Positions 8,176 to 19,219 of a DNA stretch of 64,000 bases are shown here, in pieces. The notes under the pieces were generated by a model that was given only the letters and a program-made list of their open reading frames with translations, did no database searches and was not told the origin of the DNA. Source of the DNA: Selenomonas sp. (GTDB lineage Bacteria; Bacillota; Negativicutes; Selenomonadales; Selenomonadaceae); contig JAKVOG010000002.1 of the NCBI GenBank assembly GCA_022482925.1, forward strand, positions 62,001 through 126,000. The letters are read 5' to 3'. The position numbers were made by a program, and so were the translations under genes. Position 1 is the first letter of the stretch. The number at the start of each line of letters is the position of its first letter.

Positions 8176-10131
8176 TCAGATCGAATTGCGGCTCTGGCGG
8201 AACCGGTAGGTGCCAAGGCCAAGCTCACGCGGTCCCTGCTGGAGAACGGCAAGTTTATCAGCACTCACGGCCTGACCAGCACTCAGCTGATCGAGGGCTT
8301 CCCGGTAGATCTTCGTGACCGTTCCGGTGAAGTCCGGCGTGTAGTCCTGCGCTTCGATGCGATAGGAAGCTGCGCCGTTGAACTTGGCCAGATACGGATA
8401 CAGGCAAAGGTCTTTGGCAAAATACAGGTGGTTGCGGCCAAACTGGTCAACCCGGATCGCATGCTTTTCCTGGGCACTGTCGAGCAGGGCATAACGGCGG
8501 TCCATGACCTCCGGATTATCGAGCTCATTGAAATGAGGCAGCGACATTGCCGGGATGTTGTGGTCGAGGATCATCGACTCATAGGAGCCGTGGACGACTA
8601 CCTCGATCGGCAGCTCGGAATTTTCGACGATCTCGCGCAGCTGCTCGAAGGACAGCTCATAGGAAGCTGTGGCCTGCGTCTAGGCCGTTCTCTTTCAGGA
8701 AACGGGCAGCGAGGTGATTGAAGAGGTTGAAGGATACATCGGCCTGGACCTGGCAGCTGCGTGAGCTTCTTCGCCAGCTTCAGGGAAGCCGAGGTTGCTG
8801 ACCATGATGCCGTCAGCTTTGAGGGCTGCCATCATGACTCAGTGCCGTGAAGAACTGCTCCAGTTCGCCACACTCACGGCGCATGGTCGTGCGCGGCGTA
8901 TTGATGACGACTTTGGCCTTGCCTTTGGCATAGGCGATGATATCAGCGTAGTCGGCCAGTGACCACGGACGGTTCGGGCGGAAGGCCTCGCCGCCGACAT
9001 AGACGACATCGGCACCATTGTCGAATCGCAGCTTTGGCTGACTCGATCGTACCGGTGCGGACGCTCAGTGTGCGGTGAGGCGCATTCTCCTTCTGGATAT
9101 CCGGCTCCTGCTTGAGCACATCATCCTGGAAACCGGCTTCCTTGACAGCATCACTGAAGAAACGCGGCTCGCGTTTGCCATCAAAGCCGATGTCTTTCTT
9201 CGTGGTCTTACCGAAGGCGAACGTGGTCGTGAAATCACGGGCCCGGTTCTCGTAGAGGCTCTTCCAGCCTTCCTCATCAACCTGATAGCCGGCCGGGTCA
9301 GCCAGATAAGCATCGATTGCCTTGCGGTACGTGCTCACGATGCGGCGGACGAACGGAGCCGGACGCATGCGCCCTTCAATTTTGAAGGAGAAAACGCCAG
9401 CCTGGATCAGCTGCGGGATGGAACGATACATGCACATATCCTTGAGGGCAAGCTTGTAGGGGCCAGGTCCATCGGAATCGAGCACTTCGCCGGACTGCTC
9501 GTCGATGAGCTGGTATGGCCAGCGGCAGGGCTTCAGGCAGCGGCCGCGGTTGCCGCTCTGGCCGAAGACCACGCCGGAATGGATGCACTGTCCGCTTTCA
9601 CTCATGCACATGTCGCCGTGCATGAAGTATTCGACCTCGATGCCCGTGCGCTCACGGAACAGCGACAGCTCGGAGAGCGTCATCTCGCGGCCGACGACGA
9701 TACGCGTGATGCCATATTCCTTGAGCTTCTCGATGGCATGCTCATTATGGGTATTCATCATGACCGACGTATGGATCGGGATATTCAGGTTCATCTCATG
9801 GACCAGCTCCAGGACGGCGAAAGTCCTGCACCAGCAGTGCATCCGGCCGGATCTCATTCAGATAGGTCAGATATTCGCGCAGGGCCGGTACTTCTTCATC
9901 ACTGATGAGATTGTTCAGCGTGATATAGAGATGTACGCCATGTTCATGTGTATAGTTGATTGCTTTTTTGAGCATTTCGTCATCGAAATTGAAGTCGCCC
10001 TCATGCATGCGCATATTGAAGTGCTTGCCGCCCAGATAGACCGCATCGGCACCAGACTCCACACCAGCCACCAGTGCGTCCCAGGTACCAGCAGGCGCAA
10101 GAAGTTCAACAGATTTACGGTTCAATAACAT
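8176..10131 (-). pseudogene. Peptidase U32 family protein, RlhA/YdcP-like, multiple frameshifts
   Basis: One gene of about 650 residues, the length of two-domain U32 proteins such as E. coli RlhA, which is needed for 23S rRNA C2501 hydroxylation. The N-terminus SVELLAPAGTWDALVAGV and the U32 signature EYFMHGDMCMSESGQCIHS are clear, followed by GNRGRCLKPCRWPY and LALKDMCMYRSIPQL. Conserved cysteines of this motif probably hold an Fe-S cluster. The second half carries another U32-like domain (NGADVVYVGGEAFRPNRPW; KADGIMVSNLGF). At least five single-base indels occur, near 9822, 9036, 8838, 8755-8790 and 8690. Every piece continues in the next frame, so the gene is likely intact in the organism. 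Assignment to RlhA is by architecture only. Confidence 0.72.
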
Positions 10132-10348
10132 AGATGGTTTTCTCCTTTAAAAAGAAAGTAATGGACAAAATAATCCTAGTATAATAGTATAGCAGGAATC
10201 TATGGTCGTATCAAATCGCAACAGCTATGTGTTAGAGTCATTCAGGGGATTTTCGGTCGTTGTGGATTGACGGCCTGTAGCTGAAGACGTATATTATAGT
10301 GTAAATGATGCTACGGGCCTGTGGATTATTAGGAGGAGCAGAAAAAAC

Positions 10349-10726
10349 ATGAAGATTGAACGATTGGATCATCTGGTGATCACGACAGAGGACCTCGAGG
10401 CATGTCTGCATTTCTATGGGGATATCCTTGGAATGGAGATTGAACATCAAAATGGGTGCTACGCCTTGCGGTTTGGCAACCAGAAATTCAATATTCACCG
10501 GAAGAAGGCGGAATTCCTGCCGGCAGCAAAGAATGTCACCTATGGCAGCCTGGATCTGTGTTTCATTGTTGAAGGGGATATTCAGGATATCAAGGCCGAG
10601 ATCGAGTGTAAAGAATGGCCCATCGAGTGCGGTATTGTAGACCGGACAGGAGCCTGTGGCCCGATGCAGAGTCTCTACCTGCGTGACCCGGATGGGAAAC
10701 TGATCGAGCTCAGTGTATACCGGTGA
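10349..10726 (+). CDS. VOC (glyoxalase) family protein
   Basis: A 125-residue vicinal-oxygen-chelate protein with two beta-alpha-beta-beta-beta halves. The opening RLDHLVITTEDLEACLHFYGDILGM carries the first metal-ligand histidine (residue 8), and the end YLRDPDGKLIELSVYR carries the terminal glutamate. This places it among small VOC proteins often labelled 'virulence protein/glyoxalase' whose substrates are unknown. AGGAGG about ten bases before the ATG supports the start. It is followed closely by a tiny reading frame and the tag gene on the same strand. Confidence 0.85.
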   Translation: MKIERLDHLVITTEDLEACLHFYGDILGMEIEHQNGCYALRFGNQKFNIHRKKAEFLPAAKNVTYGSLDLCFIVEGDIQDIKAEIECKEWPIECGIVDRTGACGPMQSLYLRDPDGKLIELSVYR

Positions 10727-10730
10727 TTAG

Positions 10731-10826
10731 ATGATTAGCAATACGACTAATGATGCAATGATGTATGAGCCTCATATTAAATGGTATCAGGAACTGGTGC
10801 GGGCATTCGGGTATGATGTATTGTAA
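10731..10826 (+). CDS. Possible 31-residue ORF linking VOC and tag genes
   Basis: ATG at 10731 opens a 31-codon frame (MISNTTNDAMMYEPHIKWY...) that ends in TAA at 10826. It fills the gap between the VOC gene and the glycosylase gene. No clear Shine-Dalgarno sequence precedes it. It could be a translation-coupling leader, a remnant of a longer gene (MYEPHIKWYQELVRAFGYD looks like an ordinary protein segment), or chance. Confidence 0.25.
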   Translation: MISNTTNDAMMYEPHIKWYQELVRAFGYDVL

Positions 10827-10843
10827 TGAAAAGGAGAGAAATC

Positions 10844-11470
10844 ATGGCGTATTGCGATTGGGCTATGGGCAGTGAGACAATGATTCGCTATCATAATGAG
10901 GAATGGGGCGTGCCATTGCATGATGACCGGAAGCAGTTCGAGTTCCTGATGCTGGAGGCCATGCAGTGCGGGCTGAGTTGGAATCTGATGATGAATAAGC
11001 GGGAAATCTTCCGGAAGTGTTTCGCTTGCTTTGATTTTGATGCGGTTGCTGCGTTCGGCGAAGAAGATGTCCGGCGCATCATGGAGACACCGGGGATGAT
11101 CCGTTCGCGCCGAAAGATCGAAGCAGTCATCAACAATGCACGCTGCTTTCAGCAGATCCGGGCGGAGTATGGCTCTTTTTCGGCTTATATCTGGGGCTAT
11201 ACCGATGGCCGGACGGTAATCTACAACCATCATGCGGAGGGCTGGATCCCGGCCAGCAATGGCTTGTCCGATAAAGTCAGCCGGGATTTGAAACGGCGGG
11301 GATTTAAATACCTGGGAAGCATCACGGTTTATTCACATCTGCAGGCCTGTGGCATCATTAATGACCATGGTCAGGACTGTCCGTGCTTTCAGGCGATCAA
11401 CGAGAGCTGTCCTGTGGTGAGTAAACGGCGCAGCCAGGAGCATGATGTGCGCTGTTTTGGTGACCAGTGA
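10844..11470 (+). CDS. tag: DNA-3-methyladenine glycosylase I
   Basis: A 208-residue base-excision repair enzyme that removes 3-methyladenine from alkylated DNA. Key residues fall at the same numbers as in E. coli Tag: zinc ligands Cys4, His17, His175 and Cys179, the base-pocket Glu38 and Trp46. The helix-hairpin-helix region lies around VRRIMETPGMIRSRRKI (76-91). The start at 10844 (MAYCDW) has AAGGAGA upstream; an in-frame ATG at 10826 would add six residues and shift zinc-ligand numbering. Translation may be coupled to the VOC gene upstream. Confidence 0.93.
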   Translation: MAYCDWAMGSETMIRYHNEEWGVPLHDDRKQFEFLMLEAMQCGLSWNLMMNKREIFRKCFACFDFDAVAAFGEEDVRRIMETPGMIRSRRKIEAVINNARCFQQIRAEYGSFSAYIWGYTDGRTVIYNHHAEGWIPASNGLSDKVSRDLKRRGFKYLGSITVYSHLQACGIINDHGQDCPCFQAINESCPVVSKRRSQEHDVRCFGDQ

Positions 11471-11516
11471 TATATAGCCTTAGAGACATAGATACTTTAT
11501 TATAAAAACAAAAAAA

Positions 11517-11545
11517 TTGTTTTAAAACAGATGGAGTGGTATAAT
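11517..11545 (+). promoter_or_regulatory. Promoter of the ATPase/TOPRIM-like cassette
   Basis: TTGTTT (11517-11522) and TATAAT (11540-11545) are 17 bp apart. Transcription near 11552 would exclude the longer ATG/GTG starts and support the start at 11579. A short AT-only inverted repeat (AAAACAA / TTGTTTT) overlaps the -35 box. Confidence 0.72.
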
Positions 11546-11578
11546 AAACTAGGAAAACTTGTATGGGAGGTGTATCGT

Positions 11579-12697
11579 ATGCGATTGCTTAGAGTTTCAG
11601 CAGATCATTTCAAGAATGCTAAGGATGGTCTTACTATTGATCTTGTGCCGCAGGCACGCAAAAGTGATGAGGATAAACAATATGAGATGAATGAGATAGA
11701 CTCAGGTCTATTTGTCTATAGTACGGGAGCCTTTATTGGAAAGAATGCTTCCGGGAAGACAACGGCTTTGGATCTTTTGGATTGTGCGTATTCTATTTTG
11801 GGAGAATATAGGCTGGAGGGCAAGCACTATTCCTGTGAAGGCACTCGTCTGGAACTGTTTTTTTACGATAAGGGATATATATATCGTTACAGGACCATCC
11901 TGGATACCAGGATGAATGCTATGAATAGGACACAGTTTGGGCAGCAGGAGCTTGTCAGAAAAAAATATTATAGTTCATATGCAGCAAAAATATATGATTC
12001 AGAGGGCTTTGAAGCGGTCGATATTACAGGTAAGCTGCCCAAGGATACTTCTATTGTTTTTTTTGTTTCTGATGAACAGCAGACCTTAGCAGTTTATTTC
12101 AGCAGCTCAGATAATGGGGCTGACGTATATAGTCATGCATTCAATATATTGGAAGCAGAGAACCTAGGCATAGGAATATTATCGAAGATCTTGTTTATTT
12201 TTGATGAGAACATTACGGAACTGAGTCGGCTGGATGACCATAATTTTAGAATAGTGTATTGTGGGCAGGAAAGCATAAAATCGGATAAGGAACTTCTATA
12301 TTGGCTTTCTAGCGGAACGACTAAAGGAATGTTGCTTTATATGATGATGGCAGCTTCCCTGACTGAAGGGTTTGACCTGCTCGTAGACGAGATAGAGAAC
12401 CATTTCCATAAGACATTAGTACGTAATATGATTGACTTATACCGTGATAAGACAGTTAATCGGAAGGGTGCATCCTTATTTTTCACTACGCATTATTGCG
12501 AGATCCTGGATAGTTTCAACAGACAGGATAATATATGGATAACACGTTCTGAGGGCAAAGTGACAGCAGTAAGTATGCGTGAGGACCATCCGATTCGGCG
12601 TGAACTGCTGAAAAGCATACAATTCTATAACAATACATTTCGGACGGATATCAACTATGATGCGCTGATGGCGTTGAAAAAGGAACTGATGGCATGA
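11579..12697 (+). CDS. AAA-family ATPase (COG1106/OLD-like), candidate defence ATPase
   Basis: A 372-residue ABC-type ATPase resembling the COG1106/AAA_15/21 proteins found in abortive-infection and OLD-like systems. Visible: Walker A GKNASGKTT (54-62), a signature-like LSSGTTKGM (243-251), Walker B LLVDEIENHFH (267-277) and a switch region FFTTHYCEILD (301-311). The middle, about 75-235, is a variable insert with no recognised domain. Start 11579 has GGGAGGTG seven bases upstream and lies after the predicted transcription start. The stop overlaps the next gene's start by four bases (ATGA). Base composition and codons (many ATA, TTA, AGA) are more AT-rich than in neighbours, suggesting transfer. 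The defence role is inferred. Confidence 0.8.
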   Translation: MRLLRVSADHFKNAKDGLTIDLVPQARKSDEDKQYEMNEIDSGLFVYSTGAFIGKNASGKTTALDLLDCAYSILGEYRLEGKHYSCEGTRLELFFYDKGYIYRYRTILDTRMNAMNRTQFGQQELVRKKYYSSYAAKIYDSEGFEAVDITGKLPKDTSIVFFVSDEQQTLAVYFSSSDNGADVYSHAFNILEAENLGIGILSKILFIFDENITELSRLDDHNFRIVYCGQESIKSDKELLYWLSSGTTKGMLLYMMMAASLTEGFDLLVDEIENHFHKTLVRNMIDLYRDKTVNRKGASLFFTTHYCEILDSFNRQDNIWITRSEGKVTAVSMREDHPIRRELLKSIQFYNNTFRTDINYDALMALKKELMA

Positions 12698-13224
12698 AGG
12701 AATTGATCATGTGCGAGGGACCTAATGAAAAAGCAGTCATGGATATTCTTATCGACAATGGATTGCTGGTATTTGATCGGGATGATTTACTAGGCTTAGC
12801 GGTCTACCATGCGAGGCAGATAAAGACATCCGGTCAGGTGCGAAATGCCCTGGACATGTATTCCGGGCAGGTGGAGATCCTTCGGGTTGGAGATAAATTA
12901 AGCGATGAAATCAAAAAGATAAAGGCTTACGAACGTCAGTTGATGTCGATTCGTAAATATTGCACGAAACCGGAATTGGAGATATTGCTCATCATTGGAG
13001 AAAAGCTTTTATCATCTTTTGAGAAGGTGAAGAGCAAAGTGAAGCCAAAGGATTTTTCTAAGCAAAAGATTCAGTATAATGGGGTGAAATATAGGAATCA
13101 GACAGATTTCTATAAAATGTATTTTGGTCTAAGGCCAAAACTCCTGGTGCAATGTTTAAAGGCGTACAAGAGCTCCCATCGCAATAAGTCAGGGGAATTA
13201 TATATCGCTGATTTGTTGAAGTGA
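12694..13224 (+). CDS. Uncharacterised partner of the ATPase, TOPRIM-like N-terminus
   Basis: A 176-residue basic protein overlapping the ATPase gene by ATGA, so the two are translationally coupled. The opening KELIMCEGPNEKAVMDILI matches the first TOPRIM strand and its catalytic glutamate (E8) as seen in OLD and related nucleases. ILRVGDKLSDE (62-72) could supply the acidic second motif. CTKPELEILLIIGE (90-102) recalls the '(N/K)PxxExLL' element of RloB/DUF4276-type proteins. The lysine-rich C-terminus ends ELYIADLLK. No family name is certain. Paired with an ABC-type ATPase it resembles AbiL- or PARIS-like two-gene anti-phage modules without clearly belonging to either. Confidence 0.65.
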   Translation: MKELIMCEGPNEKAVMDILIDNGLLVFDRDDLLGLAVYHARQIKTSGQVRNALDMYSGQVEILRVGDKLSDEIKKIKAYERQLMSIRKYCTKPELEILLIIGEKLLSSFEKVKSKVKPKDFSKQKIQYNGVKYRNQTDFYKMYFGLRPKLLVQCLKAYKSSHRNKSGELYIADLLK

Positions 13225-13279
13225 CAGATACAGGAGAGCGATCTTTTCTAGTGATTAATTGGGTATAGTGTGCATGAAT

Positions 13280-13308
13280 TTGCATTTCGCTTTGAACTAT
13301 GTTACACT
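13280..13308 (+). promoter_or_regulatory. Promoter of the pheST T-box leader
   Basis: TTGCAT (13280-13285) and TACACT (13303-13308) are separated by 17 bp, with transcription expected near 13315 at the start of the T-box. Confidence 0.6.
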
Positions 13309-13314
13309 GTAAGA

Positions 13315-13537
13315 TATTGTGACGATGAAAAAGAAGAGTATGTTCAGTTGGTGTCGTTAGAGAGTCCCTGTGGCTGGAAATGGGATGATGCCGGGAGCAG
13401 AAAGTTCGCTTTGGAGTCTCCGGAGGAAATGTCGGACGTCGGGCTGCGTTAAGGCCGCTGAGTGAAAAATCAGGGTGGTACCGCGAACGTTTGCCTTCGC
13501 CCCTCATGCACGTTTTGTGCAGGGGGCGAAGGCTTTT
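13315..13537 (+). promoter_or_regulatory. T-box riboswitch controlling pheST
   Basis: A T-box leader that senses uncharged tRNA-Phe. The T-box core GGGTGGTACCGCG is at 13473-13485. A strong terminator follows: an 11-bp stem (13493-13503 with 13523-13533), an inner TGCAC/GTGCA helix and a T run. The antiterminator would use the T-box and the terminator's 5' arm. A TTC triplet at 13405-13407 in the Stem I region (GAAAGTTCGC) is the likely phenylalanine specifier. The stretch 13225-13559 holds no gene other than this leader. Confidence 0.9.
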
Positions 13538-13541
13538 ATAG

Positions 13542-14585
<1,044 letters not shown>

Positions 14586-14603
14586 GATTGAGGAGGTTAA
14601 ACG

Positions 14604-17039
14604 ATGCAGGTTTCTATTAAGTGGCTGAACGACTATATCAAATTCAACGAGACAGCAGAAGAGCTCGCTGATAAATATACCATGGCCGGTGTACCGGTCG
14701 AGAATGTCATCCGGGCAGATGCCGGACTGGACAAGGTCATCACGGGTAAGATTGAGGAGCTCAAGGCTCATCCGGATTCGGATCATCTGCAGATCTGCCA
14801 GATGAATGTAGGCGCGGCTGAGCGCGTCCAGATCATCACGGGTGCACAGAATGTCAAAGAGGGGCAGATCGTGCCGGTGGCGATGGTCGGTGCCCATTTG
14901 CCCAATGGCCTTCACATCAAGAAAGGCAAGCTGCGCGGGCTGCCGTCGAATGGCATGCTCTGCTCGGCTGGTGAGCTCCACATGGACCTTTCCAAACTGA
15001 CGGATGCCGAGAAGGATGGCATCTATATCCTGCCGGCCGATACGCCGGTCGGTGTGCCGGCAAAAGATGTGCTGGGCCTTGATGATGTCGTGCTTGAGTA
15101 TGAGCTGACGGCAAACCGTGGCGACTGCTTCAGCGTGTTCGGTCTGGTTCGCGAGGCAGCAGTCCTGACGGGCAATGAGCCGCATTATCCGGAGATCACG
15201 GTTAAAGAAGATGATCCGGCTAAGGCAGCGGATATGGTGAAGATCGGCATTGAGGCGCATGACCTTTGTGACCGTTTTGCGGCCCGCGTCATCAAGAATG
15301 TCAAGATCGGCCCGTCCCCGGAGTGGATGCAGCAGCGTCTGGAAGGGGCTGGCATCCGTGCCATCAACAATGTGGTCGATGTTACGAACTTTGTCATGGT
15401 GGAGCTGGGACAGCCGCTTCATGCTTATGACTACGACCAGCTCAAAGGTCATGAGCTGACGGCTCGTCTGGCCGCTAAGGGTGAGAACCTGCATACGCTG
15501 GATGATTCGTCCCGTATCGCCAGGGGCACAGAGCTCGTTATCGCCGATGCCGAGAAGCCGGCCAGCCTGGCTGGCATCATGGGCGGTCTGGAGACTGAGG
15601 TCACGGAACAGACGACGACAATCGTCCTCGAGGCCGCATCCTTCAACGGACCGAGCGTCCGCCGGACGTCCCGTGCCTGCGGTCTGCATTCTGAGGCATC
15701 CGGTCGCTTCGAGCGTGGCGTGGATGTACCGAGTATCCCGCGTGCACTCGATCGTGCCTGCCAGCTGCTGCAGGACATGGGTGCCTGCACGGTTACGCAG
15801 GGCATTGTCGATGTCTATCCGGAGCCGAAGCAGCCGGTTGTCATCAACTTCACGGCTGAGCAGATCAACAAGCGTCTGGGTACGAGCCTGCCGGGCGCCA
15901 AAATGGTTGAGATCCTCGAGAGCATTGGTTTTGTCGTCGGGGAGACGGGCAGTAAGAGCTACAAAGTCACGGTACCGACCTGGCGTAATGACTGCACCTA
16001 CATGGAAGACCTCTCAGAGGAAGTCTCCCGTTTGTATGGCTTTGACAACATCCAGTCCACGACGCCGTATGGCCGCGTGATGCAGGGCCGTCAGAGCGAT
16101 CGTCAGAACTTCATTGATCATATCAAGCATATCCTGTCGGGACTGGGTATGACGGAGGAGCTGTCCTTCAGCTTCACGAGCGTGGATATGCTCGATAAGA
16201 TGCGCGTGCCGGCTGACAGCAAGCTGCGCCAGGCCATCCCAATCATGAATCCGCTGACGGATGAGTGCCCGCTGGTTCGTACGAGCCTGTTGACGAGCAT
16301 CATGGAGAATGCAGTCCGCAACTTCTCCCGTAAGAACATGGACATCCGTCTCTTTGATGTGGCGCCGGTATTCTATCCAAAGGCGCTGCCGGTCACGGAA
16401 CTGCCGGATGAGGTCATCAAGCTGGCTGGTCTTATCACTGGCCGCCGCAATGAGATGGGCTGGAACCAGGGCAATGACATGGTGGACTTCTATGATATGA
16501 AGGGCATTGTCGAGGAACTCCTGAAGGAGCTCTCCATTTCCAAGTATACGGTCGAGGCCGGTGAGCATTTCGCACTGCATCCGGGCAAGACGGCTGTATT
16601 CAAGAAGGGGCAGGAAGTCATCGCGGTTGTCGGTGAGCTCATCCGGCTGTAGCTGAGAACTTCGGCATCAAGCAGGCGGTCTACCTCTTCGAGATGGATA
16701 TCGAGACGCTCATGAAGTATACGGCTAAGAACTTCCACTTCGAGTCCCTGCCGAAGTATCCGGCGATTGCCCGTGACCTGGCTATTGTTGTCGATGAGAC
16801 AGCAGCTGCTGCGGATATCGAGGCGGTTATCGCAAAGAATGGCGGCAAGCACTTTAAGGGCGTGACGCTTTTCGATGTCTATACCGGCGAGCATGTCGCT
16901 GAGGGCAAGAAGAGCCTGGCCTTCAACCTGCAGTTCCAGTCCAAAGGATAAGACACTGACAGATGAGGAAGCCGATTCGGCCTTCCAGAGCATCCTGAAA
17001 GCCGTTGAGAAGCAGTTCCAGGCAGAGCTGCGTGCATAA
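14604..17039 (+). pseudogene. pheT: Phenylalanyl-tRNA synthetase beta subunit, two frameshifts
   Basis: The beta chain, about 811 residues when corrected. Domains in order: EMAP-type tRNA-binding domain (about 40-150, with AHPDSDHLQICQMNVG and SNGMLCSAGEL), B3/B4 editing domain, B5 domain, a catalytic-like core, and the C-terminal FDX-ACB anticodon-binding domain (PKYPAIARDLAIVVDE). A missing base near 16638 (should read GELHPAVAENFGI) and an extra G near 16949 (should read QFQSKDKTLTDEEAD) break the frame; they cancel, and the protein ends at 17039. As the only pheT seen beside an intact pheS in an essential pair, real inactivation is unlikely, so sequence error is favoured. Confidence 0.93.
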
Positions 17040-17051
17040 AAGGTGAAACGT

Positions 17052-17315
17052 ATGGCAGAAGAAAAGAAGAATCAGCCGGCTGAGCGGGTGGTCGTAGACA
17101 TCTATGGCAGCAGTTATCCGCTCAAGACGGATAATCCAAAGCATCTTGTCCGGCTGGCAGCAGACCTGGATAAACGGATGAAACAGATGTCCCGTGCGGT
17201 TCGCAGTTTCGATGACCGCAAGATTGCTGTGCTCACAGCCCTTCAGCTGGCAGAGGAATACTATCAGCTGAAAAAAGATTATGATGAGCTGGTTGAACTG
17301 ATGGACGAAAAATAA
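17052..17315 (+). CDS. zapA: Cell division protein ZapA
   Basis: An 87-residue ZapA, which bundles FtsZ filaments at midcell. Recognised by VVVDIYGSSYPLKT near the N-terminus, the segment LVRLAADLDKRMKQM, and a C-terminal helix for dimerisation (VLTALQLAEEYYQLKKDYDELVELM). The ATG at 17052 has AAAGGTGA seven bases upstream. The gene follows pheT by 12 bp, an order common in Firmicutes, and probably belongs to the T-box-controlled transcript. Confidence 0.88.
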   Translation: MAEEKKNQPAERVVVDIYGSSYPLKTDNPKHLVRLAADLDKRMKQMSRAVRSFDDRKIAVLTALQLAEEYYQLKKDYDELVELMDEK

Positions 17316-17442
17316 TTGTATATACCAGGAAAACCGTTGACGTATGAGCAGTGGTTCCTTTTTATAAATTTAGGAGAAGGGCAGGAGAATCAAGGCTGGA
17401 TGCGAATATAGAAAGTAAGATACAGAAAAGGAGTGGATGATC

Positions 17443-19164
17443 ATGGGGTGGATCAATAATTTGAGAGTAGCTTATAAGATGCTGATTCTGGCAGTTATTG
17501 CGGTGATCGGTATGAGTTTTATTGGCTATTCGGGCTATTCGGCTATAACGAAAGCAAAGACCGATATGGATACGATGTATTCAACATCGGTCAGATCATT
17601 GGATTATGTGGGACAGATCCGTTTCGGGATCCGTTATGCGCAGGGGATGGCCGTCATCACGACGACGGTACGCAATGATCCACAGCGTGTGCAGACATTA
17701 CAGCAGAAGTATCAGGATGGCATCAAGATCGTGGAGGAAAACCTGCAGCAATATGAGGCTATACCTGGCCGGACGGAAGAGATGAAGGCAGAGCTGATGG
17801 AAACCAAAGCGCGTTGGCAGCGACTGAAAGCCAATCTTGACGAGGTGATGAAAGACTGTATGGCGGGACAGCCGGAAGCGGGACTGGTCAGCTATAATGC
17901 GACCGGCTCTAAGGAAGCCAATGATATCCGCGCTCATGTCGACGGTCTGGCCTCGATGGAGACGGCGGAGGCGGAGCAGCTCAATACGCAGAATAACGCA
18001 GAAACCGGTGCAGCTATCCGCAATATGGTCATTCAGCTGTTGGTGACGTTAATCATCTTGATAGCGGCATCGCTCTGGATCACGAAAGAGATCACGAATC
18101 CATTGCAGAAGATGATGATGGCACTGGAACGGCTGAAAGGTGGAGACTTCAGCAATCATGCCCGGACTATCAATCGCGGGGATGAGTTCGGTGAGATGGC
18201 GGACAAAGTAGCAGAGGTTCGCATGAGCCTCAACAAACTGATGCATAATACGAGCACGACAGCGGAGCAGCTGGCGGCATAGTCGGAAGAACTCACAGCC
18301 AGTGCCCAGCAGTCGGCACAGGCATCTGATCAGGTCGCTCAGTCGGTCACGAATGCAGCTGGCACGGTCGCGGAGCAGCAGCAGGACGTGTCAGATGCCA
18401 TGGCTTCTATCGACAATACGGTTGAGTCGGTTAACCGCCTGAGCAAGACTGCTGACCGGGTATCCAGCCACGCGGCGGACAGCAAGGACGCAGCCGTACA
18501 GGGCAACGAAGCGGTGAAGCAGGCGGTACAGCAGATCACCAGCGCAGCGGCAGTTGTCAATACATCGGCAGCCAGTGTTGATAAACTGGGACAGAGCTCG
18601 CAGCAGATCGGTCAGATCGTAGAGACGATCTCTACGATTGCGGAGCAGACGAACCTGCTGGCCCTCAATGCAGCAATCGAGGCAGCCCGTGCCGGTGAGC
18701 ATGGCCGTGGCTTTGCGGTGGTTGCAGATGAGGTGAGGAAGCTGGCCGAGGCTTCGCAGCAGGCGGCGCAGCAGATTGCCGGACTGATTGGTGGTATCCA
18801 GTCTGAGACTGTTGAGGCAGTTCAGTCCATGCAGCAAGGGAGCCAGGCGGTAAAAGAGGGGACGCAGTCTGTTGAGCAGCTGCGTGAGACGTTCAAGCGT
18901 ATCCATGAGTCTGCACTGGGCGTAGCACAGCAGGCTGAAGCGATGACAGCGGAGATCCGTGCCGTTGCGGAGGAGACCGGACGTGTCAAGACGAAATCAG
19001 AAGGAATCACCCAGAAAGGCGGCGTAGTTGCTTCGGAAATGGAGAGCGTCTCTGCCGCTTCTGAAGAACAGGCTGCATCGGCTACGGAGATTGCGGATGC
19101 CAGTACGTCACTGGCTGGTTTGGCGCAGGGGTTGCAGAACTCGCTGAAGCAATTCAAGTTCTGA
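17443..19164 (+). pseudogene. Methyl-accepting chemotaxis protein with an in-frame amber codon
   Basis: A membrane chemoreceptor of about 573 residues if read through. It has TM1 (about 8-30), a four-helix-bundle sensor domain (about 35-190), TM2 (about 192-212), a HAMP domain (KEITNPLQKMMMALERLKGGDF onward) and a cytoplasmic signalling coiled coil with the hairpin tip [24 protein letters not shown] at 18280-18282 interrupts the same frame just after HAMP ([15 protein letters not shown]), where a glutamine codon (CAG) is expected. This is a substitution, not an indel. The start ATG 17443 is favoured by AAGGAG nine bases upstream. Methylation-site and ligand specificity cannot be read. Confidence 0.85.
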
Positions 19165-19219
19165 TATAGGCTTATCCCGGGGGGGCTGTTATCTGGTCTT
19201 ATGAAGGAGGGGCGGAGCA

